Assembly (NCBI GenBank): GCA_016720835.1
Contig: JADKJW010000003.1
Coordinates: 310,001-374,000, forward strand
Direction: 5' to 3'
Origin: Ignavibacteria bacterium
Lineage (GTDB): Bacteria; Bacteroidota; Ignavibacteria; SZUA-365
DNA length: 64,000 bases
In this document: piece by piece, positions 27,706 through 36,185 of the stretch
How the letters are laid out: the number at the start of each line of letters is the position of its first letter
Numbering within the stretch: position 1 is the first letter of the stretch
Position numbers and translations under genes: made by a program
Notes under the pieces: model-generated
Told to the model about the DNA's origin: nothing
What the model saw: the letters and a program-made list of their open reading frames with translations, nothing else
The model's database searches: none

Positions 27706-28744
27706 GAACAACAACCATCGCCCCGGGAATGATGCCGACGGCGTACTCGGCGGTTTTCATGCCGGCCCGCGAATAGACGAGCAGCTTCCCGGGTTGAACA
27801 TAGTCCAGCGCGTCGGTCACATACAACTGACGGCGGGCCGCGTCGAAGGCCACGGAGTAGAAGGCGCCGGAGATGAACGCGTCGGTCACGGCCTTCGATG
27901 CGAGATCGACTTTCTGTATGCCGCCCGGCTGCACGGTGTACAGTGTCGTGGTCCCGTCGAGCGCGATGCGTTGCGGGTGTCCGCCGAGCGGCAGCGAATC
28001 CGTCACCCGCGCGCTTTTCGTGCTGATGAAGAAGAGCTTGCCGGGCGTGTCGTCGAGCGGGTCGTTGAAATCGTTGTATGCGCCGGTGCAGAGGACGACT
28101 GCAGCCGAGTCTCCCGTCGCGGCGATGGCGGCGGGATTGTCGCCGACGGCGAGCGTGCCCGACACGGTCTTCGTGGCAAGATCGATTACCGAGACGCTGC
28201 GTCCGTTGCCGAAGCCGCTGTTGGTCACGAAGAGCCGGCCGTTCGCGACGAGCAGCTGTTCCGGATTCTGACCGACAGGAATTTCCGCGGTGATGGTGTT
28301 CGATGCGTCGTCGTACACGGACACGGAGTTCGTGTAGAGATTCGAGATGTACCCCGTCCCCGCCGCGTCGAACACGATATGCCGCGGACTCGCGCCCGCG
28401 GGACACGTGATGGTCTTCACGAGCTTCGCCGTCTTCACATCCACGACTTCGATCCTGTTCGAGCCGTTGACGACGATGTATAATCTGCCGTCGTGCTCGG
28501 TCAGACTGTTGCCGGTGTCGCCGAGGCCGCGCCCATTCGAGGCGGAGAACACCTCGGTGTACACCCTCGCCGAGTCCGGCAGCAGCAAGCTCAAGGTCGC
28601 GTTTCCGCGCTGGAAATTTCCCTCGTTCAGCACGTACACGGCGCCGATACCCGAAGAGGGAGGAGGCGCAACGGGATTGTCCTTCGAACAATTAATGGCG
28701 AAAATGGAGATGAGTAGGATCGGGAGAACGGAGCGTGATGTCAT
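27701..28744 (-). CDS. BtuG-like surface lipoprotein, YncE-type beta-propeller
   Basis: Start at ATG 28744 overlaps the btuB stop (ATGA), so the two are coupled. The signal ends in lipobox FAINC (Cys19) with SKDNP after it. The mature part is a seven-bladed-propeller pattern: YVLNEGNFQRGNATLSL, LYIVVNGSNRIEVVDVKTAKLV, GYISNLYTNSVSVYD, PVGQNPEQLLVANGRLFVTNS, SVSVIDLATKTV and so on. In Bacteroides, BtuG is a surface lipoprotein beta-propeller that binds cobalamin very tightly and sits on BtuB. Here the cobalamin riboswitch upstream and the coupled BtuB support the same role. Direct binding is inferred from context, not shown. Confidence 0.85.
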   Translation of the reverse strand: MTSRSVLPILLISIFAINCSKDNPVAPPPSSGIGAVYVLNEGNFQRGNATLSLLLPDSARVYTEVFSASNGRGLGDTGNSLTEHDGRLYIVVNGSNRIEVVDVKTAKLVKTITCPAGASPRHIVFDAAGTGYISNLYTNSVSVYDDASNTITAEIPVGQNPEQLLVANGRLFVTNSGFGNGRSVSVIDLATKTVSGTLAVGDNPAAIAATGDSAAVVLCTGAYNDFNDPLDDTPGKLFFISTKSARVTDSLPLGGHPQRIALDGTTTLYTVQPGGIQKVDLASKAVTDAFISGAFYSVAFDAARRQLYVTDALDYVQPGKLLVYSRAGMKTAEYAVGIIPGAMVVVR

Positions 28745-30774
28745 GGAGCGGTGTCTTTCGATGGGAGAAGCATGGTGAGGGAAAGTCGGAATGCCCGAGG
28801 AGGCATGGGGTAGAAGGCGATGACTTCGTAGGACGCGTCGAGGACGTTGAGGAGTTCCGCCTTGAGCGTCCACGCGGCGGACATCGCGTCGACGCTCACG
28901 CTCGCGGCCGCGTCCACGGTCACGAAGCCGTCGAGGCGCGAGGCGGCATCGTTGGTCTCGGACGAATAACGCTCGCCGGTGTAGCGGGCGAGCACGCTGC
29001 AGGAGAGCCGCGAGACCGGCAGCACCTCCACGCTCGCCGTCCCGCTGAACAGCGGCGTGTACACGAGCTGCTTGCCCGCGGTGGCATCACCAGGGAAGCT
29101 GCTGTTCCGCTTCACGGCCGAGGTCCACTGCGCGCCCGCGGCGTAGCGAAGCATGCCGCCGAGAGTCTCGCCGCTTGCCCGCGCTTCGACGCCCTGCGAC
29201 AGCACGTGCTGGATGTTCTTCGGCGTCCAGAAATAGCCCGCCCCCGGCATCCACACGATCTTGTCGGTGAGATCGTGACGGAACAACGTGACGTCGAGAT
29301 CAGGCAGGCCCGCGCGCGAGGCGATGCGCAGGCCGGTTTCGACGGACGTCGAGTATTCGGGCCGCAGCAACGGATTGCCGCCCTGCCGCCAGAAGAGCTG
29401 ATTGAAGGTGGGCGAGCGGAAACCGCGGCTGATGCGGGCGCGCACGCTGAGGACATTCGACGCATCCCACACCGCGCCGATCGACGGACTCAGCACGTCG
29501 AGAGTGCGATGCACCGGCGCATCGTCAAGGTGATCGTAGCGCAACGCGGGGAAGAACGTGAGTGCAGGGAGCCCGTTCCAGCGCAGTTCGGCGCTCGTAA
29601 ACAGCGCGCCGGACAGGCGCCGCGGCACCCCCGCGATATCCGCCGATGCGAGAGATGCGAAGCCCGCCTCGATGCCGCCAAGCACTCGCGCGCAGTCGCC
29701 GAAGGAGCGGAGCAGCGATGCGATCACGCCTGCCGACGCATTGTCGTAGCGGCTGTCGATCGGCAGTCCCGCGAGCACCGTTGCTGGATCGCGATACTCC
29801 TCGCGCGCGAAACGCGCGGAGGGGACAACTTCGAGCAGTGTCGCAGGATCGAGCTGATGGCGCAACTGCAGCGCGAGCGAGGCGTCGGCATCTCGCTGCT
29901 CCGCGCCCGGTCGACCCGCCTGCGTAAAGGCGCCGGGCACGCCCGTCACGCTGTTGCCGACCGTCGCATGCACCGAGAGCGCCGACGCGCCGGACAGCGC
30001 GTTTCCTTCAGCAGTGACGCGGCGCGCGATGGAGCCCGAGCCCGTGCGCCGGAACTCTCCGTAGGGCGCGCGCGGCACGGTGAAGCGGAAGTCGTTGCGC
30101 GCATCCTCATACAGTGCCGAGAGGCGCAGGCGCGCTGATGCGCTGCCGAAGGCGACGCTGCCGTCCATGCTCTTCCAGCCGAAGGAACCGCCGCCCGCGC
30201 GCAGTGTCAGCGGCGAGGAGAGCGGACCGCTGCGGATGTCCACGATGCCGCCGAGCGCGTCGCCGCCGTACAGCGCGCCATAGCCGCCGCGCGCGATCTC
30301 GATGCGGCCCACGTTCAGCAGCGCGATGCGGCCGACGTCTACCACGCCGCTCTGCGCGTCGTTCATGCGCACGCCGTTGAAGTAGATCACCGTGTACTCG
30401 GGGCCGAGTCCGCGGAAGGAGGCGAGACGCAGGCTCCCCTCGGCGCCGTACACGCGCACCGCGACCCCCGTCGTCATGCCCAGCACGTCCGCCACGCTGC
30501 GCGCGGGCATGCGACCGATCTCTTCCGTGTGAAACACCTCCGTCGCCGCGGGCACGCGTTCGAAGGGCGTCGGCATGCGCGTGGCGGTGACCACCACCTC
30601 GCGGTCGAGGAGGTACAGCAGCGAATCGTCGGGCATCGAGGCCTGCGCGCCGCTCCGCGACGTCATGACGACGACGGTGGAGACAAGGAGAAAAACGTTG
30701 CGCGCGGAGGGAGACACGGGACACCGGAGCTGCGCGCCCACGGCGGATGACAGGGAACAAAAAACCCGGCGCAT
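28741..30774 (-). CDS. btuB: TonB-dependent cobalamin receptor BtuB
   Basis: Outer-membrane receptor with TonB-box-like REVVVTATRM, plug motifs VADVLGMTTGVAVRVYG, ASFRGLGPEYTVIYFNGVRMND and IEIARGGYGALYGGDALGGIVDI, then a barrel. Assignment as the cobalamin receptor rests on the riboswitch 80 bp upstream and on the coupled BtuG-like gene. The start is uncertain: ATG 30774 is used, but the hydrophobic signal core (NVFLLVSTVVVMTSRSGAQA) sits about 20 residues in, and an in-frame GTG at 30717 would give a tidier signal peptide; GTG 30819 is also possible. About 677 residues. It transports vitamin B12 into the periplasm using TonB energy. Confidence 0.93.
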   Translation of the reverse strand: MRRVFCSLSSAVGAQLRCPVSPSARNVFLLVSTVVVMTSRSGAQASMPDDSLLYLLDREVVVTATRMPTPFERVPAATEVFHTEEIGRMPARSVADVLGMTTGVAVRVYGAEGSLRLASFRGLGPEYTVIYFNGVRMNDAQSGVVDVGRIALLNVGRIEIARGGYGALYGGDALGGIVDIRSGPLSSPLTLRAGGGSFGWKSMDGSVAFGSASARLRLSALYEDARNDFRFTVPRAPYGEFRRTGSGSIARRVTAEGNALSGASALSVHATVGNSVTGVPGAFTQAGRPGAEQRDADASLALQLRHQLDPATLLEVVPSARFAREEYRDPATVLAGLPIDSRYDNASAGVIASLLRSFGDCARVLGGIEAGFASLASADIAGVPRRLSGALFTSAELRWNGLPALTFFPALRYDHLDDAPVHRTLDVLSPSIGAVWDASNVLSVRARISRGFRSPTFNQLFWRQGGNPLLRPEYSTSVETGLRIASRAGLPDLDVTLFRHDLTDKIVWMPGAGYFWTPKNIQHVLSQGVEARASGETLGGMLRYAAGAQWTSAVKRNSSFPGDATAGKQLVYTPLFSGTASVEVLPVSRLSCSVLARYTGERYSSETNDAASRLDGFVTVDAAASVSVDAMSAAWTLKAELLNVLDASYEVIAFYPMPPRAFRLSLTMLLPSKDTAP

Positions 30775-30854
30775 GCATAGCGTCGGGGGTGGGACGCCGG
30801 AACACTCCGGCAACCGCACCAGTCCTCACCCGCGAAGGCACTGTGTGAAACGCC

Positions 30855-31012
30855 ATGGCAGGTCTCCTGGCTTGCAGCGGTTCTCGTGAGGGCGCGCCTT
30901 CCCGGCTTTCGAGGCCAGTGGCATGTGCGCCGTCTCCATGCTGCTTACAGTTGCGGGGCAGCTGCCGATTTGCACGGCATTCCCATTTTCATTCCCCTCG
31001 CGGGGAAACCAT
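30855..31012 (-). promoter_or_regulatory. Cobalamin riboswitch
   Basis: Read on the minus strand, the conserved core is all present: GCTGCCCCGCAACTGTAAGC, GCCACTGG, GGGAAGGCG and the B12 box AAGCCAGGAGACCTGCC, closing just upstream of btuB. With adenosylcobalamin or another B12 form bound, it is expected to shut down btuB and the BtuG-like gene. Upstream, TTG (31069-31071) and TAGTTTCC (31041-31048) spaced by 20 bp form a weak candidate promoter. Confidence 0.95.
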
Positions 31013-31122
31013 TGCGTGTGATGCAAAGAACAATCGAAGCGGAAACTACACTCGCAGGCAGTGAAACGCAAGGCACGGTGCCGCGGCCTGAAGTGCGTGG
31101 GCTATCCGCGCCCTGGACAGTG

Positions 31123-32718
31123 TTACCGCGTGACGATAACGGTCTTCTGCACTGCCTGCCCACCGGCGAGCAGGCGGAGAAGATACAGGCCCGGTGCAAG
31201 ACCACCACTCTCAACCGAAGCGATGTGTTCGCCCGCATCCGTAAAACCGCTTGCAAGCACACGCGCTTCCCTGCCCAGCGCGTCGTGCAGAGACAGCCGC
31301 AGATTCGAAGCCTGCGCAAGTGTGTAGCGCACGGTTCCGCTGCCTTGTGCGGCAAGCGGGTGCGGGTAAGGCGTGTCAAGGGAAATCGAAACTGGCGCAG
31401 GAGAGCCCACCGACGTAATGCCTTCGCAGAAGCCGAGACTGTCGGTTTTCATGAGGTAGAGATTCCTGGAGGCGAAATTATTCCAAATCGATTCGCCCAC
31501 GAGAATGTATCCGCCGTCGGAGGCGCTCTTCACCTTCCAGAATCTGTCTGTCGATTCGAAGCGGTACGAACGCCACCATTGCTGCATGCCGTTGCTGTCC
31601 ACTTTCACGAGGTAGGCCGAGAGCGTGCTGTCGTCCGTTGCGGGACCGGAACGGAGCTGCCCCGCGAGGATGAAGCCGCCGTCGCGAGTTCTGTCCATGG
31701 AGTAGAATTCGTCAGGTTCGTGCGAAGTGATGCCGTCGCCTTTTCCATCGAAACCGAAGTTGCGTTGCCAGATCACGTCGCCATCGGGAGCGATCTTCCA
31801 CAGGCAGCCGTCCTCGCCGGTATTCCAGCCCGGATCGGGGTAGGAATGACCGTTGCCCTGGCCGCAGGCCATCAGCGAACCGTCCTCCAGAGCGATAAAG
31901 TCCCGGATGGTCTGATTGCTGTGGAAGTTGCCGATGTAGATCTTCCTCCAGAGCTGTTGTCCGTTCGAATCGGTCTTGATGATGAAGGCGAGGCGGCCGT
32001 CGTAGCCGGGGTGGAGGTTGGTGGTATCACCCGACCCGCCAAGATAGTATTCATTTGAACGCGATCGTGCGAGCGCCGGCAACTCCGATGCAATGCGGAA
32101 TACCTGCGGTATTTCTCTGGACCATATCTTCTCGCCATTGCGCCCCAGGCGTATCAGCATGATCATTGATTCTCCGCTCTGGCTATTATACCATCCTCCA
32201 ACAAAACCACCATCCGGGATCTGGACGATCGACGTGAAGCCGGAACCTCTCGCGTACGGTTGCGACGGCGATATCCATTCAAGTGTATTCTCTGCCGAGT
32301 ATTTGTACACCAGGCGCCCGGCCAACCGTGACTTTGCCATTACCGCGTAACCATTGTCCACGGTATTGATCACACAGTTGAACGTTTGAGCAGAATCGGG
32401 CAGAAAAGAAGAATCGATCTCGCTGCCTGAACGATTGAAATGTGAGTTATATACACGATAAGTGCTCAGCTGTGAATATCGGCAATCGCCAAAAACTCTG
32501 AAGGTTGAATCCTGCATCTCTATTACCGATGGTCGCCAACTGCGTGTGCTTCCAGGTTTCAGGATCGTAAAGAACGTCGTCCCAGAGGCCCAAGCTGTTG
32601 AAGGAGATGAGGATGGTATCGGTACATTGTTGTTTCGATTTTGCGCAACGCAATCGCTCAAGCTCCCGCAGAGGACAAGGAGAAAGAGAGACGACAATTC
32701 AACCGTCCAGCGTTTCAT
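31123..32718 (-). CDS. Secreted delta-60-like repeat protein with T9SS sorting domain
   Basis: Start at ATG 32718 (GAGG seven bases upstream); signal LSSLFLLVLCGSLSDCVAQ. 531 residues. The body repeats a pattern such as DGGFVGGWYN, RLGRNGEKIWSRE, KTDSNGQQLWRK, DGGFILAGQLRS and KVDSNGMQQWWRSY, similar to delta-60 propeller repeats in Bacteroidota secreted proteins. The C-terminus (NLRLSLHDALGREARVL, GLYLLRLLAG, ending KTVIVTR) is a T9SS type A domain. Base composition is clearly less GC-rich than neighbours (about half), with codon use such as AAA and ATT, suggesting recent arrival or relaxed selection. It lies upstream of the riboswitch-btuB unit on the same strand. Confidence 0.82.
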   Translation of the reverse strand: MKRWTVELSSLFLLVLCGSLSDCVAQNRNNNVPIPSSSPSTAWASGTTFFTILKPGSTRSWRPSVIEMQDSTFRVFGDCRYSQLSTYRVYNSHFNRSGSEIDSSFLPDSAQTFNCVINTVDNGYAVMAKSRLAGRLVYKYSAENTLEWISPSQPYARGSGFTSIVQIPDGGFVGGWYNSQSGESMIMLIRLGRNGEKIWSREIPQVFRIASELPALARSRSNEYYLGGSGDTTNLHPGYDGRLAFIIKTDSNGQQLWRKIYIGNFHSNQTIRDFIALEDGSLMACGQGNGHSYPDPGWNTGEDGCLWKIAPDGDVIWQRNFGFDGKGDGITSHEPDEFYSMDRTRDGGFILAGQLRSGPATDDSTLSAYLVKVDSNGMQQWWRSYRFESTDRFWKVKSASDGGYILVGESIWNNFASRNLYLMKTDSLGFCEGITSVGSPAPVSISLDTPYPHPLAAQGSGTVRYTLAQASNLRLSLHDALGREARVLASGFTDAGEHIASVESGGLAPGLYLLRLLAGGQAVQKTVIVTR

Positions 32719-32987
32719 ATATGGCCTCATTTCGCTCATGGAAGATACAAGGGCAGATAGTACGTCTCGAACGTTTCAGCCGCAGGATCAGTCGAGGTCT
32801 TGACCTTCACCGGCAGCCATGCACCAACGGTGGACGGAGGCGAGGAGGCAATTCCTGAAACCTACTCAATGCCACCGCCTTGCGCAATGCTGAAACAGCT
32901 CCTCCCGTTCACCCACGCCATCGAAACATATCGCCCCGTTCCGTGTCCCTTCCTTCACGAGCCCCCGCACAGCCGTTTCCTTCGTCC
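32719..32987. other. Intergenic spacer without recognised content
   Basis: Divergent gap between the low-GC secreted protein and the DUF1800 gene. No hairpin repeats or gene were recognised. The only supported element is the promoter just after it. Confidence 0.4.
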
Positions 32988-33018
32988 TTGTCCCGGGCCG
33001 TGTCACGTTCTATATTCG
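32988..33018 (+). promoter_or_regulatory. Bacteroidota-type promoter before the DUF1800 gene
   Basis: TTG at 32988-32990, a 20-bp spacer, then TATATTCG at 33011-33018 (one mismatch to TAnnTTTG), 31 bp before the ATG at 33050. Confidence 0.5.
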
Positions 33019-33049
33019 TATACGCCGTATCCCATTACCGTGGTGCATC

Positions 33050-34600
33050 ATGAACGCAAGTATTGAAACCGTTTCCGACACACGCACGCCCGCTGGCAGC
33101 TCCCGCCGCCGCGCCCTCGAGCCCATGCTCTTCGGCGCCGCGCGGCGCACGCAGTCGGGCCTCGAGCCGTACGTGCCCTCGCTCGCGGAGCCGTGGGACA
33201 CCCTCCGGGCCTCACACCTGCTCCGTCGCGCCACCTTCCTGCCCACATGGGCGGAAGTGAAAACGGCGATGGCCTCGCAGCCCGGAGCGGTGGTGGACGG
33301 CCTGCTCGACGTCGCGCCCGAACCCGCCGCGCCCGGTTCCTGGGTGAACGAGATCTTCGACAAACCCACCACGCAGCCCGAACAGAACGCGTACCTTTCG
33401 CGGAACGCGTCGCTCATGGATTCGCTGCGCGCCTGGTGGGCGGACCTGATGGTGTCGGGCGGCATGAACATCGCCGAGAAGATGACGCTGTTCTGGCACG
33501 GGCACATCACGAGCGAAGGCGGTGTGGTGTTCGTTCCGCAGTACCTCTACAATCAGAACGCCCTGTTCCGCGGCTCCGTGCTCGGGAATTTCCGCGAGCT
33601 GATGAAGGCCGTCAATCACGACGCCTGCATGCTGCGCTACCTCAACGGCGACATCAACGTGGGCGGCAACCCGAACGAGAACTACGGCCGCGAGCTGATG
33701 GAACTCTACACCATGGGCGAGGGGCACTACACCGAGCAGGACATCAAGGAGGCCGCGCGCTGCCTCACCGGCTGGCAGCTCGACGAGTTCACCGGCTACG
33801 ACGCCACCTTCAATCCCCTGTATCACGACAGCGGCAACAAGACCTTCATGGGCCGCACCATCCCCGGCCGCTCGTCGCTGGACGGACGCTTCGAAGGCAA
33901 CGATGTGGTGGACGTGATCTTCGAGGATCCCTCCGTCGCCCTCTTCATCTGCCGCAAGCTCTACCGCGCCTTCGTGTACGACAATCCCTCGGCCGTCGAC
34001 GGCGCCGTCGTCACGGCGCTCGCGCAGGTGTTCCGCGACGCGAACTACGACATCAAGCCCGTGATCGCGACGCTGCTCAAGAGCGCGCACTTCTTCGACA
34101 GCGTCAACATCGGCGCCATGATCAAGAGTCCGGCGGTGTTCGCGGCGGGACTCGCCCGGCAGCTCGGCGCGCATCCCGGCGGCGCGCGCCTCGCGAAGGA
34201 CATGCAGACGCTGGAGCAGAACCTCCTCGATCCGCCGAACGTGGCGGGCTGGGAGGGCTACCGCACCTGGATCAGCACCACGACGTATCCGTACCGCAAG
34301 TCCTTCGCCGAGCGCTTCGTCACGGGCCTCATGCCGGGCGGCAGCGGACAGACGCCGATGAACGTGGTGGCCTGGGGCAAGCAGTTCGACGAATATACCG
34401 ACGCGGAGAAGCTGATCGATCAGATCCTGACGCTGCTGCTCCCGAAGAAGGTGTCCGACACGCGCCGCGCCTCGTACCTGCAGGCCATGCTCGGCGGGGC
34501 GCCGGTGTACGAATGGAACATCGACGCGCCCAACGCCGACACGAACCTGCGCAACATGCTCGTGCGCCTCGTCTCGGCGCCCGACTTTCAATTGCACTAG
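33050..34600 (+). CDS. DUF1800 family protein
   Basis: 516 residues, matching DUF1800: HLLRRATFLPTWAEV near the start, then LRAWWADLMVSGGMNIAEKMTLFWHGHIT, FRELMKAVNHDACMLRYLN, NENYGRELMELYTMGEGHYTEQDIKEAARCLTGW and the C-terminal NVAGWEGYRTWI. DUF1800 genes are nearly always followed by a DUF1501 gene, as here (13-bp gap), and are common in Bacteroidota, Planctomycetes and Proteobacteria. The biochemical role is not established; a link to export or surface assembly has been proposed from genomic context. No signal peptide is obvious, while its partner has one. Confidence 0.9.
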   Translation: MNASIETVSDTRTPAGSSRRRALEPMLFGAARRTQSGLEPYVPSLAEPWDTLRASHLLRRATFLPTWAEVKTAMASQPGAVVDGLLDVAPEPAAPGSWVNEIFDKPTTQPEQNAYLSRNASLMDSLRAWWADLMVSGGMNIAEKMTLFWHGHITSEGGVVFVPQYLYNQNALFRGSVLGNFRELMKAVNHDACMLRYLNGDINVGGNPNENYGRELMELYTMGEGHYTEQDIKEAARCLTGWQLDEFTGYDATFNPLYHDSGNKTFMGRTIPGRSSLDGRFEGNDVVDVIFEDPSVALFICRKLYRAFVYDNPSAVDGAVVTALAQVFRDANYDIKPVIATLLKSAHFFDSVNIGAMIKSPAVFAAGLARQLGAHPGGARLAKDMQTLEQNLLDPPNVAGWEGYRTWISTTTYPYRKSFAERFVTGLMPGGSGQTPMNVVAWGKQFDEYTDAEKLIDQILTLLLPKKVSDTRRASYLQAMLGGAPVYEWNIDAPNADTNLRNMLVRLVSAPDFQLH

Positions 34601-34613
34601 ACGCGGAGCAGCC

Positions 34614-36158
34614 ATGAAACGTCGCGACTTCCTTCAGCAATCCCTCTACGCAACGGCGGGCGTGGCCTCGGTGCCGCTGCTCTTCGGCGGCATCCCCGTG
34701 CACGCCGGCACGCAGCGCTTCATCCGCCCCGACATGATGGCGCAGAACGACAACGTGCTGGTGGTGATACAGATGTTCGGCGGCAACGACGGACTGAACA
34801 CCTTCGTCCCCTACACGAATCCGAAATACTACCAGAGCCGCCCGACCGTCGGCATTCCTCCGACGCAGGTGCTGAAGATCGCCAACCCCACGATGGGCTT
34901 CCACCCGCAGATGACGGGCATGCGCAACCTCTTCAACGCCGGCAAGCTCGTCGCGGTGCAGGGCGTGGGCTACGAGAATTCGAACCGCTCGCATTTCCGC
35001 TCCGAGAACATCTGGCTCACCGGTTCCGGAGCGGAATCGATCCTGCACACCGGCTGGCTCGGCCGCTATCTCGAATTCAGCTACCCCTCCTTCCCGTTGC
35101 AACTGCCCGCCGACCCCTTCGCCGTGCAGATCGGCGGCACGCTCTCGCTCATGCTGCAGAGCGCAAAGGGGAACATGGGCATCACGCTCGCGGATCCCGA
35201 CACCTTTTTCAAGCTCGGCCGGAATCAGCTGGACGAGCCCGTGCCGGGCGGCACGCCGTATGGCGAGGAGTACCTGTTCATCCGCGCCATCAAGGAGCAG
35301 AGCGACAAGTACTCGCAGCGAGTCAACGACGCCTTCAACGCGGGGAAGAACGTCGGCACCTACGGCAGCGCGGGACTCGCGCAGCAGCTGCGCCTCGTTG
35401 CGAAGCTCATCTCGGGCGGATTGAAATCGAAGATCTTCATGGTGTACATCGGCGGCTTCGACACGCACAGCAACCAGTCCGGCGCGCACGCGAGCCTGCT
35501 CAAGACGATGTCCGACGCCGCCGAGCAGTTCACCGCCGACCTGCAGAACCAGGGCCTCTCGAAGAACGTGGTGGGCCTGACCATGTCGGAATTCGGCCGA
35601 CGCACGCAGGAGAACGGCAGTTCCGGGACGGACCACGGCACCGCCGCGGTGCAGTTCCTCTTCGGCGAACCGGTGAACAGCGGCGTGCTGGGCGCGGATC
35701 CGAGCTTCGACGTCACCGATTCCAGCGGCGATCTTCTCTACACCTTCGACTATCGCCAGATCTACTCCGAGCTGCTCGAGCACTGGTTCGAGCTGCCGAA
35801 GGACGACGTCACGCAGCTCCTCGGCGGCCGCTACATTCCGCTGCCGCTGATCCGCAACTCCACCGGCGCGGCCGTGCCCGCCGCCGTCAGCGAGTTCGAG
35901 CTGCTGCAGAATTTTCCGAATCCCGCGTCCGCATCCGGACGCACGACCATCCCCTTCTCGCTCAACGCGCCCTCGAAGATCGACCTGCTGCTCTACGACG
36001 CGCAGGGCCGCGTGGTCGCCACGCTCGCGTCGGGTGTGTACCAGGCGGGACGGCACACGGTGGACTTCTCCGCGAGCGGCGCCGCGCCGGGCGCGTACTT
36101 CTATCAGCTCCGCGTGGGCGAACAGCGCGTGACGCGCACCATGCTGCTGCGGAGATAA
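34614..36158 (+). CDS. DUF1501 protein with Tat-like signal and fused T9SS sorting domain
   Basis: 514 residues. The N-terminus MKRRDFLQQSLYATAGVASV looks like a Tat signal. The core is DUF1501, of the alkaline-phosphatase-like fold: VLVVIQMFGGNDGLNTFVPY, VAVQGVGYENSNRSHF, MVYIGGFDTHSNQ and LTMSEFGRRTQENGSSGTDHGTA, which would place metal-binding residues in the right order. After about residue 420 comes a T9SS type A domain (FELLQNFPNPAS, IDLLLYDAQGRVVATL, GAYFYQLRVG, ending TMLLRR). So a cytoplasm-folded, Tat-exported protein may then be carried out by T9SS. It forms one operon with DUF1800 and probably with the next gene. Confidence 0.88.
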   Translation: MKRRDFLQQSLYATAGVASVPLLFGGIPVHAGTQRFIRPDMMAQNDNVLVVIQMFGGNDGLNTFVPYTNPKYYQSRPTVGIPPTQVLKIANPTMGFHPQMTGMRNLFNAGKLVAVQGVGYENSNRSHFRSENIWLTGSGAESILHTGWLGRYLEFSYPSFPLQLPADPFAVQIGGTLSLMLQSAKGNMGITLADPDTFFKLGRNQLDEPVPGGTPYGEEYLFIRAIKEQSDKYSQRVNDAFNAGKNVGTYGSAGLAQQLRLVAKLISGGLKSKIFMVYIGGFDTHSNQSGAHASLLKTMSDAAEQFTADLQNQGLSKNVVGLTMSEFGRRTQENGSSGTDHGTAAVQFLFGEPVNSGVLGADPSFDVTDSSGDLLYTFDYRQIYSELLEHWFELPKDDVTQLLGGRYIPLPLIRNSTGAAVPAAVSEFELLQNFPNPASASGRTTIPFSLNAPSKIDLLLYDAQGRVVATLASGVYQAGRHTVDFSASGAAPGAYFYQLRVGEQRVTRTMLLRR

Positions 36159-36185
36159 TCCGATGACGATATCTTTTTCCGGAAC

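Noticed and set aside
27701..28744. T9SS sorting domain at the end of the BtuG-like protein (ends GAMVVVR)
   Set aside because: The end is the last propeller strand; the strand-turn-strand sorting domain is lacking, and the protein is a lipoprotein.
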